A DNA stretch of 34,667 nt from Ruminococcus sp. (GTDB taxonomy: Bacteria; Bacillota; Clostridia; Oscillospirales; Ruminococcaceae), in assembly GCA_017517145.1 (NCBI GenBank), contig JAFXAJ010000122.1, forward strand, positions 1 to 34,667, written 5' to 3'. The position numbers were made by a program, and so were the translations under genes. The notes under the pieces were generated by a model. It ran no database searches, was not told where the DNA came from, and saw nothing but the letters and a program-made list of their open reading frames with translations. Position 1 is the stretch's first letter; every line of letters starts with the position of its first letter. This document shows, in pieces, positions 23,101-30,975 of this stretch.

Positions 23101-24339
23101 ATGAAAATAAACTGGAATACAAAATATACTACAATATCGGTATATACTGTGCTGACTTTTACAGCTTGTATAGTTGTATATGCGGTGCTTTTCAATTTCA
23201 CGGCAATAGGAGATTTTATACAGGAAGTAACCACAGTAATCGCTCCTATAACATGGGGTATAGTCATAGCTTATCTTGTAAATCCCATAATGAAGTGGCT
23301 TGAAAAGCGTATAAAACCAGTGATAGAGAAGAAAAAGCCGCACTTCAAGCTGTCGAGGGTAATATCTCTGTTTTGTGCAATGGTAATATTTCTTGCGGTC
23401 ATTGCAGCACTGGGAGCTATTATTCTGCCGCAGGTTGTGGAGAGTATTACGTCGATAATCAACAATTTCAGCACGTATATCAATAATCTTGAAAAGTGGA
23501 TAGACTCTTTTCTTGTGAAATATCCCGAACTATTGACGATAGTGAGCGACCAGTTTGATAATATCGAGAAAACACTGATGGAATTTGTAAATAATATCGC
23601 TCCGAAAGTGGGAGATATTATGATGAAGATTACCGACAGTACACTTAGTTTTATCGTTGCTGTAAAAGATATACTCATAGGAATAATTGTTGCAGTATAT
23701 CTTCTTTTTGGCAAGGAACATTTTCAGGCTCAGATGAAAAAAATAGTCTATGCATTTATCCCGAAAAAAGGCTCTGATACCATACTCAGAATATGCGCAC
23801 AGACAAACAGCTCAATAAGCGGCTTTATTTCGGGAAAAATCGTGGATTCCATAATAATCGGCTGTCTTTGCTTCATAAGTATGTCGATTATGAAATTCGA
23901 TTTCGTCGTGCTTATTTCAGTAATTGTAGGTGTAACGAATGTAATACCTTTTTTTGGTCCGTTTATCGGAGCGATTCCAAGTGCACTGCTGCTTCTGGTA
24001 GCTGCGCCTAAGCAGGTAATACCGTTCCTTATACTCATACTGATAATACAGCAGCTTGACGGAAATGTCATAGGTCCTAAGATATTGGGACAAACCACAG
24101 GAATATCTGCATTCTGGGTGCTTTTCTCCATACTTGTGGGCGGTGGATTATTCGGTTTTGCAGGAATGGTATTGGGTGTTCCTGTATTTGCGGTGCTTTA
24201 TTCTCTGCTCAATGAGTTTGTTGCGTATCTTCTTGAGGGGAAGAATCTTTCTACGGAAACCAATGATTATATGCCGAAATATGCTATAGAAAAGACAGAA
24301 GAAAAAAAGACGGAAGAGAAAGTAAAAACTGATAAATAA
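23101..24339 (+). CDS. AI-2E family transporter (YtvI/UPF0118 type)
   Basis: A 412-residue integral membrane protein with about eight hydrophobic segments: two near the N-terminus (about 14-36 and 42-62), one at about 85-105, and a cluster from about 190 to 380. The soluble stretch at about 110-190 (EKWIDSFLVKYPELLTIV) and the conserved PFFGPFIGAIPSALLLL and QQLDGNVIGPKILG segments match the AI-2E transporter/PerM family. Members export small molecules or act as Na+/H+ antiporters, so the substrate cannot be named. The ATG at 23101 has AGAGG upstream. It has its own promoter and terminator. The C-terminal tail is Lys/Glu-rich. Confidence 0.9.
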   Translation: MKINWNTKYTTISVYTVLTFTACIVVYAVLFNFTAIGDFIQEVTTVIAPITWGIVIAYLVNPIMKWLEKRIKPVIEKKKPHFKLSRVISLFCAMVIFLAVIAALGAIILPQVVESITSIINNFSTYINNLEKWIDSFLVKYPELLTIVSDQFDNIEKTLMEFVNNIAPKVGDIMMKITDSTLSFIVAVKDILIGIIVAVYLLFGKEHFQAQMKKIVYAFIPKKGSDTILRICAQTNSSISGFISGKIVDSIIIGCLCFISMSIMKFDFVVLISVIVGVTNVIPFFGPFIGAIPSALLLLVAAPKQVIPFLILILIIQQLDGNVIGPKILGQTTGISAFWVLFSILVGGGLFGFAGMVLGVPVFAVLYSLLNEFVAYLLEGKNLSTETNDYMPKYAIEKTEEKKTEEKVKTDK

Positions 24340-24340
24340 A

Positions 24341-24371
24341 AAAAGCCTGCGAGGATTCGCAGGCTTTTTAA
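24341..24371. terminator. Rho-independent terminator, possibly bidirectional
   Basis: AAAAGCCTGCGA pairs with TCGCAGGCTTTT around GGAT. It has A runs before and T runs after, so it could end both the permease transcript and the convergent minus-strand gene at 24417-25040. Confidence 0.88.
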
Positions 24372-24416
24372 TGTGTAATTAATTTTATAGTATTTCTTTG
24401 AAAGTTCATAGTTATA

Positions 24417-25040
24417 TTACATTATTAAGTAGAGTAATGTGATTCCACATCCGATGCATGATATAATTAAAACAGCAGAAATTATTGGTAGAGGTATTGT
24501 TATTCGTTCAGGATATTTTAGAATTAAAAGAAGTGAAATAAGTATAAACAGTATTACTGCAAAAATAATAAATTTTGTAGTAATTATTTTCTTGTATCCT
24601 AAGTCCAGATATGCCATTGTTCCAATCGGGAATTTAAGTTCCTCTGATTGTGATAAAAGAGAACTAAGTTCTTGTTGCACTTTATAATCCGACAAAGGTT
24701 TTGCAAGTGCGGTTATTCTAAGACCATATTCGTTAAAAGCCACTTGATCTGAATTGAAGTGTTCTTCATGCCAATTCTTAGGTGCTTTTATTATATAGGT
24801 TTCATAAGAGTCTTTGTCGATTCCTATGTAATAATAGTCTGTTTTTTTCAATAAAGTCAGTTTCTTAAAGAATTTGTTGTTTAAAGATTGTTCAGATTCA
24901 ATAACTTCTGTTGCTATATCAATATCAACAGTGTATAAATCTTTTTTGTTTGTCATATCAATAATTGCAGTACCCAGAAGGTATACTAATATTCCAATTA
25001 ATGATAATGTAATAATAACTTTCTCTATGAATTGTTTCAT
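24417..25040 (-). CDS. Membrane protein of unknown function
   Basis: A 207-residue protein I do not recognise. One membrane segment lies near the N-terminus (about 8-28) and two near the C-terminus (about 158-176 and 184-205), with a 130-residue soluble part between them that carries DYYYIGIDKDSYETYI and APKNWHEEHF. This layout resembles small membrane-anchored proteins with an external domain. A GGAG site lies about ten bases upstream of the ATG. Composition is AT-rich. A TATAAT lies upstream on the minus strand (25062-25067), but I see no good -35 box. Confidence 0.75.
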   Translation of the reverse strand: MKQFIEKVIITLSLIGILVYLLGTAIIDMTNKKDLYTVDIDIATEVIESEQSLNNKFFKKLTLLKKTDYYYIGIDKDSYETYIIKAPKNWHEEHFNSDQVAFNEYGLRITALAKPLSDYKVQQELSSLLSQSEELKFPIGTMAYLDLGYKKIITTKFIIFAVILFILISLLLILKYPERITIPLPIISAVLIISCIGCGITLLYLIM

Positions 25041-25129
25041 ATAAATTTCTCCATAAGATGAGATTATAGACGGATATTACTCGTCTGAGCTTGTCGGAAA
25101 ACTGAATTTCGTTCCGAAATTGCGGACTA

Positions 25130-25189
25130 CCAAAGGCAGCCCCTACATAAAACGACGTAAAATAACCAATTTGTAGGAATCGCCTTTGG
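25130..25189. repeat. Palindromic intergenic repeat, copy 1
   Basis: An interrupted inverted repeat: CCAAAGGC (25130-25137) pairs with GCCTTTGG (25182-25189), and CCTACA (25142-25147) with TGTAGG (25172-25177). The arm GGCAGCCCCTACA and the following AAAAC(G/A)ACGTAAAA are shared, in opposite orientation, with sequence at 27380-27412, so this is a dispersed repeat. It contains no open frame and lies between metG and the upstream end of the gene at 24417. Confidence 0.75.
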
Positions 25190-25226
25190 CGATCCATATT
25201 AAAATAACGACTTTTTCTACAGGCTG

Positions 25227-25252
25227 AAATGGTGCCGTAATTGGCACCATTT
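25227..25252. terminator. Hairpin at the 3' end of metG, terminator-like
   Basis: AAATGGTGCC (25227-25236) pairs perfectly with GGCACCATTT (25243-25252) around GTAATT. The T run is better on the plus strand (TTTTTATTG) than on the minus strand, but its place just after the metG stop suggests that it ends metG transcription. Confidence 0.65.
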
Positions 25253-25258
25253 TTATTG

Positions 25259-27229
25259 TTATCTTATTTTTGCACCGCAGGGAATACTGTCGTCAAGGAA
25301 AATTACCTTTACTCCGTCAGGAGTATCAGAAGCACAAATCATGCCGCAGCTTTCAACACCACGAAGCTTTACAGGTTTGAGATTTGCCACAAGCTGAATC
25401 TTTTTGCCTACGAGGTCATCGGGGGAGTAATACTGAGCAATTCCGGAAACAACCTGTCTGCCGCCCATGCCGTCATCAAGCTGTAAGCAGAGAAGCTTAT
25501 CGGACTTCTTCACCTTTTCAGCGGAGAGAATCTTAGCACATCTCAGCTCAACCTTGGCAAAATCGTCAATTGAGATTTCCTCAGCAAGTTCTATTTTCTC
25601 AGCAGGAACTTCGCCCTTTTCCTCAGCGGAAAGGTTAGCCTGAGCAGCTTCCATATTCTTCTGAATAATGGAGTTAAGCTCCTCGATTTCCTTTTCAACG
25701 TCAATTCTGGGGAAAAGTATAGCGCCCTTGCATACGGTTACGTTTTCGGGAAGAACGCCGAATACAGACAGCTTATCATAAGTCACATCAGCCTCAGCTG
25801 CTCCAATCTGCTTCCATACTTCAGGCATAGTTGTGGGCATGAAGGGGCTGAGAAGTGCAGACATGATTCTGATACCGTCAAGGAGATTATAGAGAACAGA
25901 AGCAAGACGTGCTTTCTGTGAGTCATCCTTACCCAGCTTCCAAGGTTCAGTTTCATCAATATACTTGTTTGCACGGTCAACAGCCTTGAAGATTTCTTCA
26001 AGAGCCTGCTTGATTTTTGTTTCCTCCATAGCAGCTTCAACAGCGGAAACAGCACCGAGAACAACGTTTTTGAAATCCTCGTCAAGAGCGTCAGCCTGAC
26101 GGTCTGAGGGGATAGTTCCGCCAAAATACTTGTCTGCCATTGCAACAGTACGTGAAACGAGATTTCCAAAGCCGTTGGCGAGATCGGAGTTTATACGGTT
26201 TATCATGATTTCGTTGGAGAATGAACTGTCAGCGCCCAACGCCATTTCACGTAGAATATGGTAACGGATAGCGTCACAGCCATAGCGTTCACCCAGTACG
26301 AAGGGGTCAACAACATTTCCGAGAGATTTGCTCATTTTTTCGCCGTTGAAAGTAATCCAGCCATGGACAGCGAGATGCTTGGGCAGGGGAATATCAAGAG
26401 CCATAAGGATAGCAGGCCAGATAATAGCGTGGAAACGCATAATATCCTTAGCAACCATGTGTGTATTAGCAGGCCAGTATTTGTCGAAGTCGCTGTACTG
26501 CTCATTCATGAAACCGAGAGCAGATATATAGTTTGAAAGAGCGTCTATCCAAACATATACAACATGTCCTTCGTCAAATGAAACAGGAACGCCCCACTTG
26601 AAAGTGGTACGGGAAACACAGAGATCCTCCAGACCGGGTTTGATGAAATTATTTACAAGCTCAATTGCTCTTGTCTTTGGGCGGAGGTAGTCAGTATCAA
26701 GAAGAAGCTTTTCAATGCGGTCAGCAAAAGCTGAAATTTTGAAGAAATAAGCCTCCTCCTTTGCGAATGTAACAGGACGATGACATTCAGGGCAGCAGCC
26801 GTTTTCGTCCAGCTGCGATTCTGTCCAGAAGCTTTCGCAGGGAGTGCAGTATTTTCCGGAATATTCACCTTTGTAGATGTAACCTTTATCATAGAGAGCT
26901 TTGAAAATTTTCTGAACAGTTTCGATATGATAGTCGTCAGTTGTACGGATATAGCGGTCGTAGTCAATATTCATATAGCTCCAGAGGGACTTGAATTTTT
27001 CAACAATAACATCGACATATTCCTTGGGAGAAACGCCCTGTTCAGCGGCTTTCTGCTCTATTTTAAGACCATGCTCGTCAGTGCCTGTGAGGAACATGAC
27101 ATCATAGCCCTGCATTCGTTTGAAACGTGCGATAGAGTCACAGGCTACAGTTGTGTAGCAGTGACCGATATGAGGATTACCCGAGGGGTAATATATAGGT
27201 GTAGTGATGTAGAAGGGTTTCTTTGACAT
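25259..27229 (-). CDS. metG: Methionine-tRNA ligase
   Basis: A 656-residue class I synthetase that charges initiator and elongator tRNA-Met. Visible are the HIGH motif in PSGNPHIGHCYTT, a zinc-binding part with CTPC and CCPECH, a canonical KMSKSLGN, and a C-terminal EMAP-type tRNA-binding domain (about residues 555-656, FAKVELRCAKILSAEKVKKS). The frame extends upstream to 27310, but ATG 27229 follows GGAG by about ten bases and gives the standard N-terminus. It has its own minus-strand promoter. Unlike leuS in this window, its motifs are all standard. Confidence 0.97.
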   Translation of the reverse strand: MSKKPFYITTPIYYPSGNPHIGHCYTTVACDSIARFKRMQGYDVMFLTGTDEHGLKIEQKAAEQGVSPKEYVDVIVEKFKSLWSYMNIDYDRYIRTTDDYHIETVQKIFKALYDKGYIYKGEYSGKYCTPCESFWTESQLDENGCCPECHRPVTFAKEEAYFFKISAFADRIEKLLLDTDYLRPKTRAIELVNNFIKPGLEDLCVSRTTFKWGVPVSFDEGHVVYVWIDALSNYISALGFMNEQYSDFDKYWPANTHMVAKDIMRFHAIIWPAILMALDIPLPKHLAVHGWITFNGEKMSKSLGNVVDPFVLGERYGCDAIRYHILREMALGADSSFSNEIMINRINSDLANGFGNLVSRTVAMADKYFGGTIPSDRQADALDEDFKNVVLGAVSAVEAAMEETKIKQALEEIFKAVDRANKYIDETEPWKLGKDDSQKARLASVLYNLLDGIRIMSALLSPFMPTTMPEVWKQIGAAEADVTYDKLSVFGVLPENVTVCKGAILFPRIDVEKEIEELNSIIQKNMEAAQANLSAEEKGEVPAEKIELAEEISIDDFAKVELRCAKILSAEKVKKSDKLLCLQLDDGMGGRQVVSGIAQYYSPDDLVGKKIQLVANLKPVKLRGVESCGMICASDTPDGVKVIFLDDSIPCGAKIR

Positions 27230-27281
27230 AAAAAATCGCTCCATTCGGATGTATTTGCTGACGAATGAAATCAGCACTATT

Positions 27282-27310
27282 ATTATACCATATATTTTGG
27301 GATTTGTCAC
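27282..27310 (-). promoter_or_regulatory. Sigma-A promoter for metG
   Basis: On the minus strand, GTGACA (27310-27305), 17 bases and TATAAT (27287-27282), with TGG as an extended -10. The transcript leader would be about 45 bases; no T-box or SAM riboswitch fits in it. Confidence 0.82.
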
Positions 27311-27359
27311 GTGTTTTGGGAAATTTTTTTCAAAAAGCCGTTATTTTAATGGTGACGCA

Positions 27360-27415
27360 AAAGTCGGTCCCTACATTTTTTTACGTTGTTTTGTGTAGGG
27401 GCTGCCTTTGGCAGT
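27360..27415. repeat. Palindromic intergenic repeat, copy 2
   Basis: CCCTACA (27369-27375) pairs with TGTAGGG (27394-27400), and the right arm continues GGCTGCCTTTGGCAG. The minus strand of this copy matches copy 1 at 25121-25165 with few changes. The left outer arm is degenerate. It lies between metG and the carboxypeptidase gene. Confidence 0.7.
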
Positions 27416-27453
27416 TTGCAATTTTAAAGCAAAATACAGGTTTATCAACAAAT

Positions 27454-27480
27454 TAAGCCGTACAGCTTGTGTACGGCTTA
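27454..27480 (-). terminator. Hairpin after the D,D-carboxypeptidase gene
   Basis: TAAGCCGTACA (27454-27464) pairs perfectly with TGTACGGCTTA (27470-27480) around GCTTG. It begins a few bases beyond the minus-strand stop; the T tail on the minus strand is short (AATTTG). Confidence 0.7.
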
Positions 27481-27483
27481 GTT

Positions 27484-28485
27484 TCAGTTATTCTCTTTCA
27501 TGCAGTATTCGTTAAAAAGCTCCAGCGTTGCCTCAAATCGACTTTCATCAGTGGGACAGCCTGCAACAATAATTATATAATTGGTAGCATTGATGTAAAA
27601 CTGCGATATAAGGCAGTTTCCGGCGTTTACAGTAGAGCCTGTCTTAGTGCCGATAGCGTAGGGGCAGTAGTAGTCGTCTTCCTCGTGGAGGAGGCGGTTT
27701 GAATTGACCCAATCAAAGGATTCGCCTGTAACAGCAGTGACGGTTTTTTTAGGAATAGATGTGATTTCGGATATTTCCTTGATTTCCACGGCGTATTTTG
27801 CAAGCTTCATAAGGTCGTGAATTGTGGTAAGCTGCTGATGGTGATCCCAGCCGTCAGGAGTTGAAAAATGGGTGTTGGTCATCTCAAGTTCGGCGGCAAG
27901 CTGATTCATCAGACCGCAGAAATACTCAATTGCTTCCGAATCGGTCATAGCGCTGTTTGCCGCCGCCTTTCTTGCAGTATTTACAGCTATAGTATAAGCT
28001 GCATCGTTGCCTGAGGAGAGAAGCAGTCCTGTCAGAAGGTCGTACATAGTAAACTTCTGATTCGGGAGAATATTGCACATACTGGAATATGGCTGAACAT
28101 AGCCAAGTTCAGAACCGACAGTAACAATGTCATCAGGTTTCATATATTTCAGTGCAACACAGGCAGTCATCAGCTTTGTCATGCTTGCCGGCGAGATAGA
28201 TTCATGGACATTATCGGCAAAAATAGGAGTATCACCGTTAGCGGCGTATACAGCAGCTGCCGTATAATATTTCACAGGAGGTTCTGTAGGTTCTTCTGTT
28301 ACGGTAGTGGAGGTTGTAGATGCGGCAGAAGCTGTTTTTTGGGTAATAGCATTAGTGCGTGTTGTTGCAGTGGTGGAAACTGAAGCGGGTTCGGGAGATT
28401 TTCCCCTGTCATTGTCTTTTTTGCAGGATGTCAGAACCAATGCTATACAGCAGGCAATGAACATATATAATAAAAATCTTTTCAA
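27484..28485 (-). CDS. D-alanyl-D-alanine carboxypeptidase, lipoprotein (PBP5 family)
   Basis: A serine peptidase of family S11 that trims the terminal D-Ala from peptidoglycan stem peptides outside the membrane. From TTG 28485 the 333-residue protein has a lipoprotein signal with LTSC (cysteine 21), a Thr/Ser-rich linker (about 30-70), then the penicillin-binding motifs SMTK (101-104), SGN (158-160) and KTG (281-283). GGAG lies eight bases before TTG; a GTG nine bases further upstream is too close to that site. It has its own promoter. Most PBP5-type proteins have a C-terminal amphipathic anchor; here a lipid anchor seems to replace it, as the protein ends soon after the catalytic domain. 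Confidence 0.93.
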   Translation of the reverse strand: MKRFLLYMFIACCIALVLTSCKKDNDRGKSPEPASVSTTATTRTNAITQKTASAASTTSTTVTEEPTEPPVKYYTAAAVYAANGDTPIFADNVHESISPASMTKLMTACVALKYMKPDDIVTVGSELGYVQPYSSMCNILPNQKFTMYDLLTGLLLSSGNDAAYTIAVNTARKAAANSAMTDSEAIEYFCGLMNQLAAELEMTNTHFSTPDGWDHHQQLTTIHDLMKLAKYAVEIKEISEITSIPKKTVTAVTGESFDWVNSNRLLHEEDDYYCPYAIGTKTGSTVNAGNCLISQFYINATNYIIIVAGCPTDESRFEATLELFNEYCMKENN

Positions 28486-28544
28486 TTGAAGCACTCCTTC
28501 AGAGGGTATCACTGGGTATGCATGGAATAAGCGTACCAATAAAT

Positions 28545-28573
28545 AGTATACACCAAAATAATGGAATTGTCAA
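28545..28573 (-). promoter_or_regulatory. Sigma-A promoter for the carboxypeptidase gene
   Basis: On the minus strand, TTGACA (28573-28568), 17 bases, TATACT (28550-28545). It lies about 60 bases upstream of the TTG start. Confidence 0.8.
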
Positions 28574-28729
28574 TTATAACATATTTATGAAAAAATGATA
28601 AAAGATTATATTTTTCCGCAATATAACCAATAAAAACAGGCGTTGAACTCCTTTTTGGTGAAAAACGAAATTCTTGCACTATATTTAATCAATTCACAGA
28701 TTGTTTGCATTTGAAAAAGCCTGTAAATG
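28574..28729. other. AT-rich divergent intergenic region
   Basis: Between the two divergent promoters I see only AT-rich sequence, with no credible open frame, clear operator or terminator. The whole gap between the two genes is about 370 bases. Confidence 0.5.
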
Positions 28730-28758
28730 TTGCAATATCGGGAAAAATATGCTATAAT
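28730..28758 (+). promoter_or_regulatory. Sigma-A promoter for the GH5 gene
   Basis: TTGCAA (28730-28735), 17 bases, TATAAT (28753-28758), with TGC as an extended -10. A leader of about 90 bases follows; a 67-residue frame in it (from 28767) has no ribosome binding site and overlaps the GH5 gene. Confidence 0.82.
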
Positions 28759-28854
28759 CAGCATATATGAGAGAACACAATAAACAATCGCATGATCTGA
28801 AAAAAGTGGACATTCAAAGGTGTTGTATGTGCGATATGAAAAGGAATGTAATTA

Positions 28855-30936
28855 ATGAAGAAAAAATTGGTCATCATTTTCTCGGCGCTGCTTCTTGCCT
28901 GTGTGGCGACCGTAAGCAGAAAGCTTATTACTTCACCGGAGAAGAATTCCGGTTCTGCCGGCACTTCTGAGCAGGAAAAGACAGATGTTATCACAACTGA
29001 GGCAACTGTTACAGAAGAAGTTATTGTGACAGAAACTCCGACGCAAGCTCCTACGGAGCATATAAGTCCCATTGAAACAGTGACAGCAAATCTCGGTATA
29101 CAGCAGAATGTGGATATTTCCATAGGCAGAGAGAACGGCAGCAATACTTTAAAGCTGCCTCTTGCAGATTTTATTCGTGAGGGTGACAGAATTAATTCAT
29201 TTACATTTGTTATATATTCCTCGGACGGCTATAACATAGGTCAGTTCAAGGGCGGCTGCGGTATATCCGTCAGCGCTGACTGCGATGCCGCTACCGATGA
29301 GGGGTGGTATCAGTCTGAGGATTTCACATCGGCTACAGAGGGTACTTACGGCGAAATTACGTGGAACGTGCCTTCTGACGTTTCCGATTTCGTAACACCG
29401 GCAGGAGAAGTTCTTTTCGGCTACTGGTGGGGCGGTGCATCAGGTATCCGTGTGGAAAATGTTATATGCAATATCACAAGAACAGCCGATATTCCCTGTG
29501 ACGGAACAATTAACGTCGATGTAGGGGAATCTGTTGATTATTCTGCCGAGGATAATATTATCTGTATTCCTACGGATATTCTGCCGGAGGGGGCAGTTCC
29601 GCAGGCGGTAACGTACAATATAAGCTCGGCTGGGGGATTCGGGAAATTTACAGGGGCATTCGGTTATAAATCTTCAAAGGGTGAATATCAATCATCAGAT
29701 ATTGCGGAATTTACAAATGATTCTTCAATTTCACTGACATGGATAGTAGAGCCCGAAGCAAAAAATTATGCATCAGAGGATGGTGAGCTTATGTTGGGCT
29801 ATTGGTGGAGCGAACAGCCGACAGCAACCCTTGATTCAATATCAATAAATTACAGTTTTGGCAGCTCCTCAGCGGCAGTAATCCCCGAAAATCCAGTTAC
29901 AAAGCCGATTAAAACAGAGCAGACGATGACAAGCGATTTCCGCAGTTCTGCTGAAATTGTCAAAGATATAAAAGTTGGCTGGAATCTGGGAAACAGTCTT
30001 GAGTGTTATAATACAAATAAGGACGGACTCGATACGGAAACGGGCTGGGGAAATCCAAAAACTACCGCAAAGCTTATAAAATCGGTAAAAGCGGCAGGAT
30101 TTAATGCTATACGTGTTCCGGTAACTTGGGGCGAGCACATGGACGGTGATACCATACAGAAAGAATGGCTGAACCGTGTCAAGGAAGTAGTTGATTATAT
30201 CTACGATAACGATATGTATGTCATTATAAATATGCATCACGACGATTATATCTGGTTCAATCCTACAGAGGAGGAGTATGACGGCGACAGCGTCCGATAC
30301 AAGAAGATATGGGAGCAGGTTTCCGAATACTTCAAGGATTACGGCGACAGATTGATTTTTGAGGGCATGAATGAAGCCAGAACAATCGGCAGTGCTAACG
30401 AATGGATGGGCGGTACAGCTGCTGAACGTGCCGTTGTCAACAGATATGTTCAGGATTTCGTTGATACAGTACGTGCCAGCGGCGGCAATAATACTGAAAG
30501 ATCGCTGATAATTTCCGCTTATGGTGCTTGTGCAGAGGAAGTTGCAATGAATGATGTTATTGTTCCGGACGACAAAAATCTCATAGTGTCGATACATTAT
30601 TATGCGCCATGGAGATTTGCTTCGGGTGAAATAACAACTTTCGGAGATTCTGAAAAGAAAGAACTTGATGCGAAATTTGATTCCATGAAGAAAAAGTTTA
30701 TTGACAAGGGTACGCCTCTTATAATAGCCGAGTTCGGATGCGTGGGAATTGCTGACGATTCCACAAGAAGTGAGTATTACAAGTATTATATCTCATCTGC
30801 GAAAAAGCGTGGTATCAGATGCTTTGTGTGGGATAATAACATAGCCAAAGGCGATGATGGTTATGGTATACTCAACAGAACATCAATGGAGTGGAATAAC
30901 ACAATTCTTGAAGGTATAATTTCAGGTGCAAAATAG
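28855..30936 (+). CDS. Secreted GH5 endoglucanase with two N-terminal carbohydrate-binding modules
   Basis: A 693-residue beta-glucanase. It has a signal peptide with a lipobox-like LLAC (C16), a Thr/Glu-rich linker (30-75), two similar beta-rich modules (about 80-210 and 215-335), each with a tandem tryptophan in GYWW (W191-W192, W317-W318), and a GH5 catalytic domain (about 360-690) with general acid E507 in EGMNEAR and nucleophile E626 in IIAEFG. The modules resemble CBM79/CBM80-type modules known from Ruminococcus flavefaciens; this is from memory. The second module lacks the first module's W151 (E277 instead). No dockerin is present, so the enzyme is probably cell-bound or free, not cellulosomal. 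Confidence 0.93.
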   Translation: MKKKLVIIFSALLLACVATVSRKLITSPEKNSGSAGTSEQEKTDVITTEATVTEEVIVTETPTQAPTEHISPIETVTANLGIQQNVDISIGRENGSNTLKLPLADFIREGDRINSFTFVIYSSDGYNIGQFKGGCGISVSADCDAATDEGWYQSEDFTSATEGTYGEITWNVPSDVSDFVTPAGEVLFGYWWGGASGIRVENVICNITRTADIPCDGTINVDVGESVDYSAEDNIICIPTDILPEGAVPQAVTYNISSAGGFGKFTGAFGYKSSKGEYQSSDIAEFTNDSSISLTWIVEPEAKNYASEDGELMLGYWWSEQPTATLDSISINYSFGSSSAAVIPENPVTKPIKTEQTMTSDFRSSAEIVKDIKVGWNLGNSLECYNTNKDGLDTETGWGNPKTTAKLIKSVKAAGFNAIRVPVTWGEHMDGDTIQKEWLNRVKEVVDYIYDNDMYVIINMHHDDYIWFNPTEEEYDGDSVRYKKIWEQVSEYFKDYGDRLIFEGMNEARTIGSANEWMGGTAAERAVVNRYVQDFVDTVRASGGNNTERSLIISAYGACAEEVAMNDVIVPDDKNLIVSIHYYAPWRFASGEITTFGDSEKKELDAKFDSMKKKFIDKGTPLIIAEFGCVGIADDSTRSEYYKYYISSAKKRGIRCFVWDNNIAKGDDGYGILNRTSMEWNNTILEGIISGAK

Positions 30937-30943
30937 TTTTTAC

Positions 30944-30975
30944 GGATTCCATGGCTTGCTGTGGAATCCTTTATT
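30944..30975 (+). terminator. Rho-independent terminator after the GH5 gene
   Basis: GGATTCCA (30944-30951) pairs with TGGAATCC (30962-30969), followed by TTTATTTT. The tail overlaps the stop codon of the convergent yqfD. Confidence 0.8.

Noticed and set aside
27230-27281. Possible T-box or SAM riboswitch upstream of metG
   Set aside because: The leader is only about 45-50 bases and has no specifier or T-box consensus.
28767-28970. 67-residue open frame in the GH5 leader
   Set aside because: It has no ribosome binding site and overlaps the GH5 signal sequence out of frame; a leader peptide is possible but unsupported.
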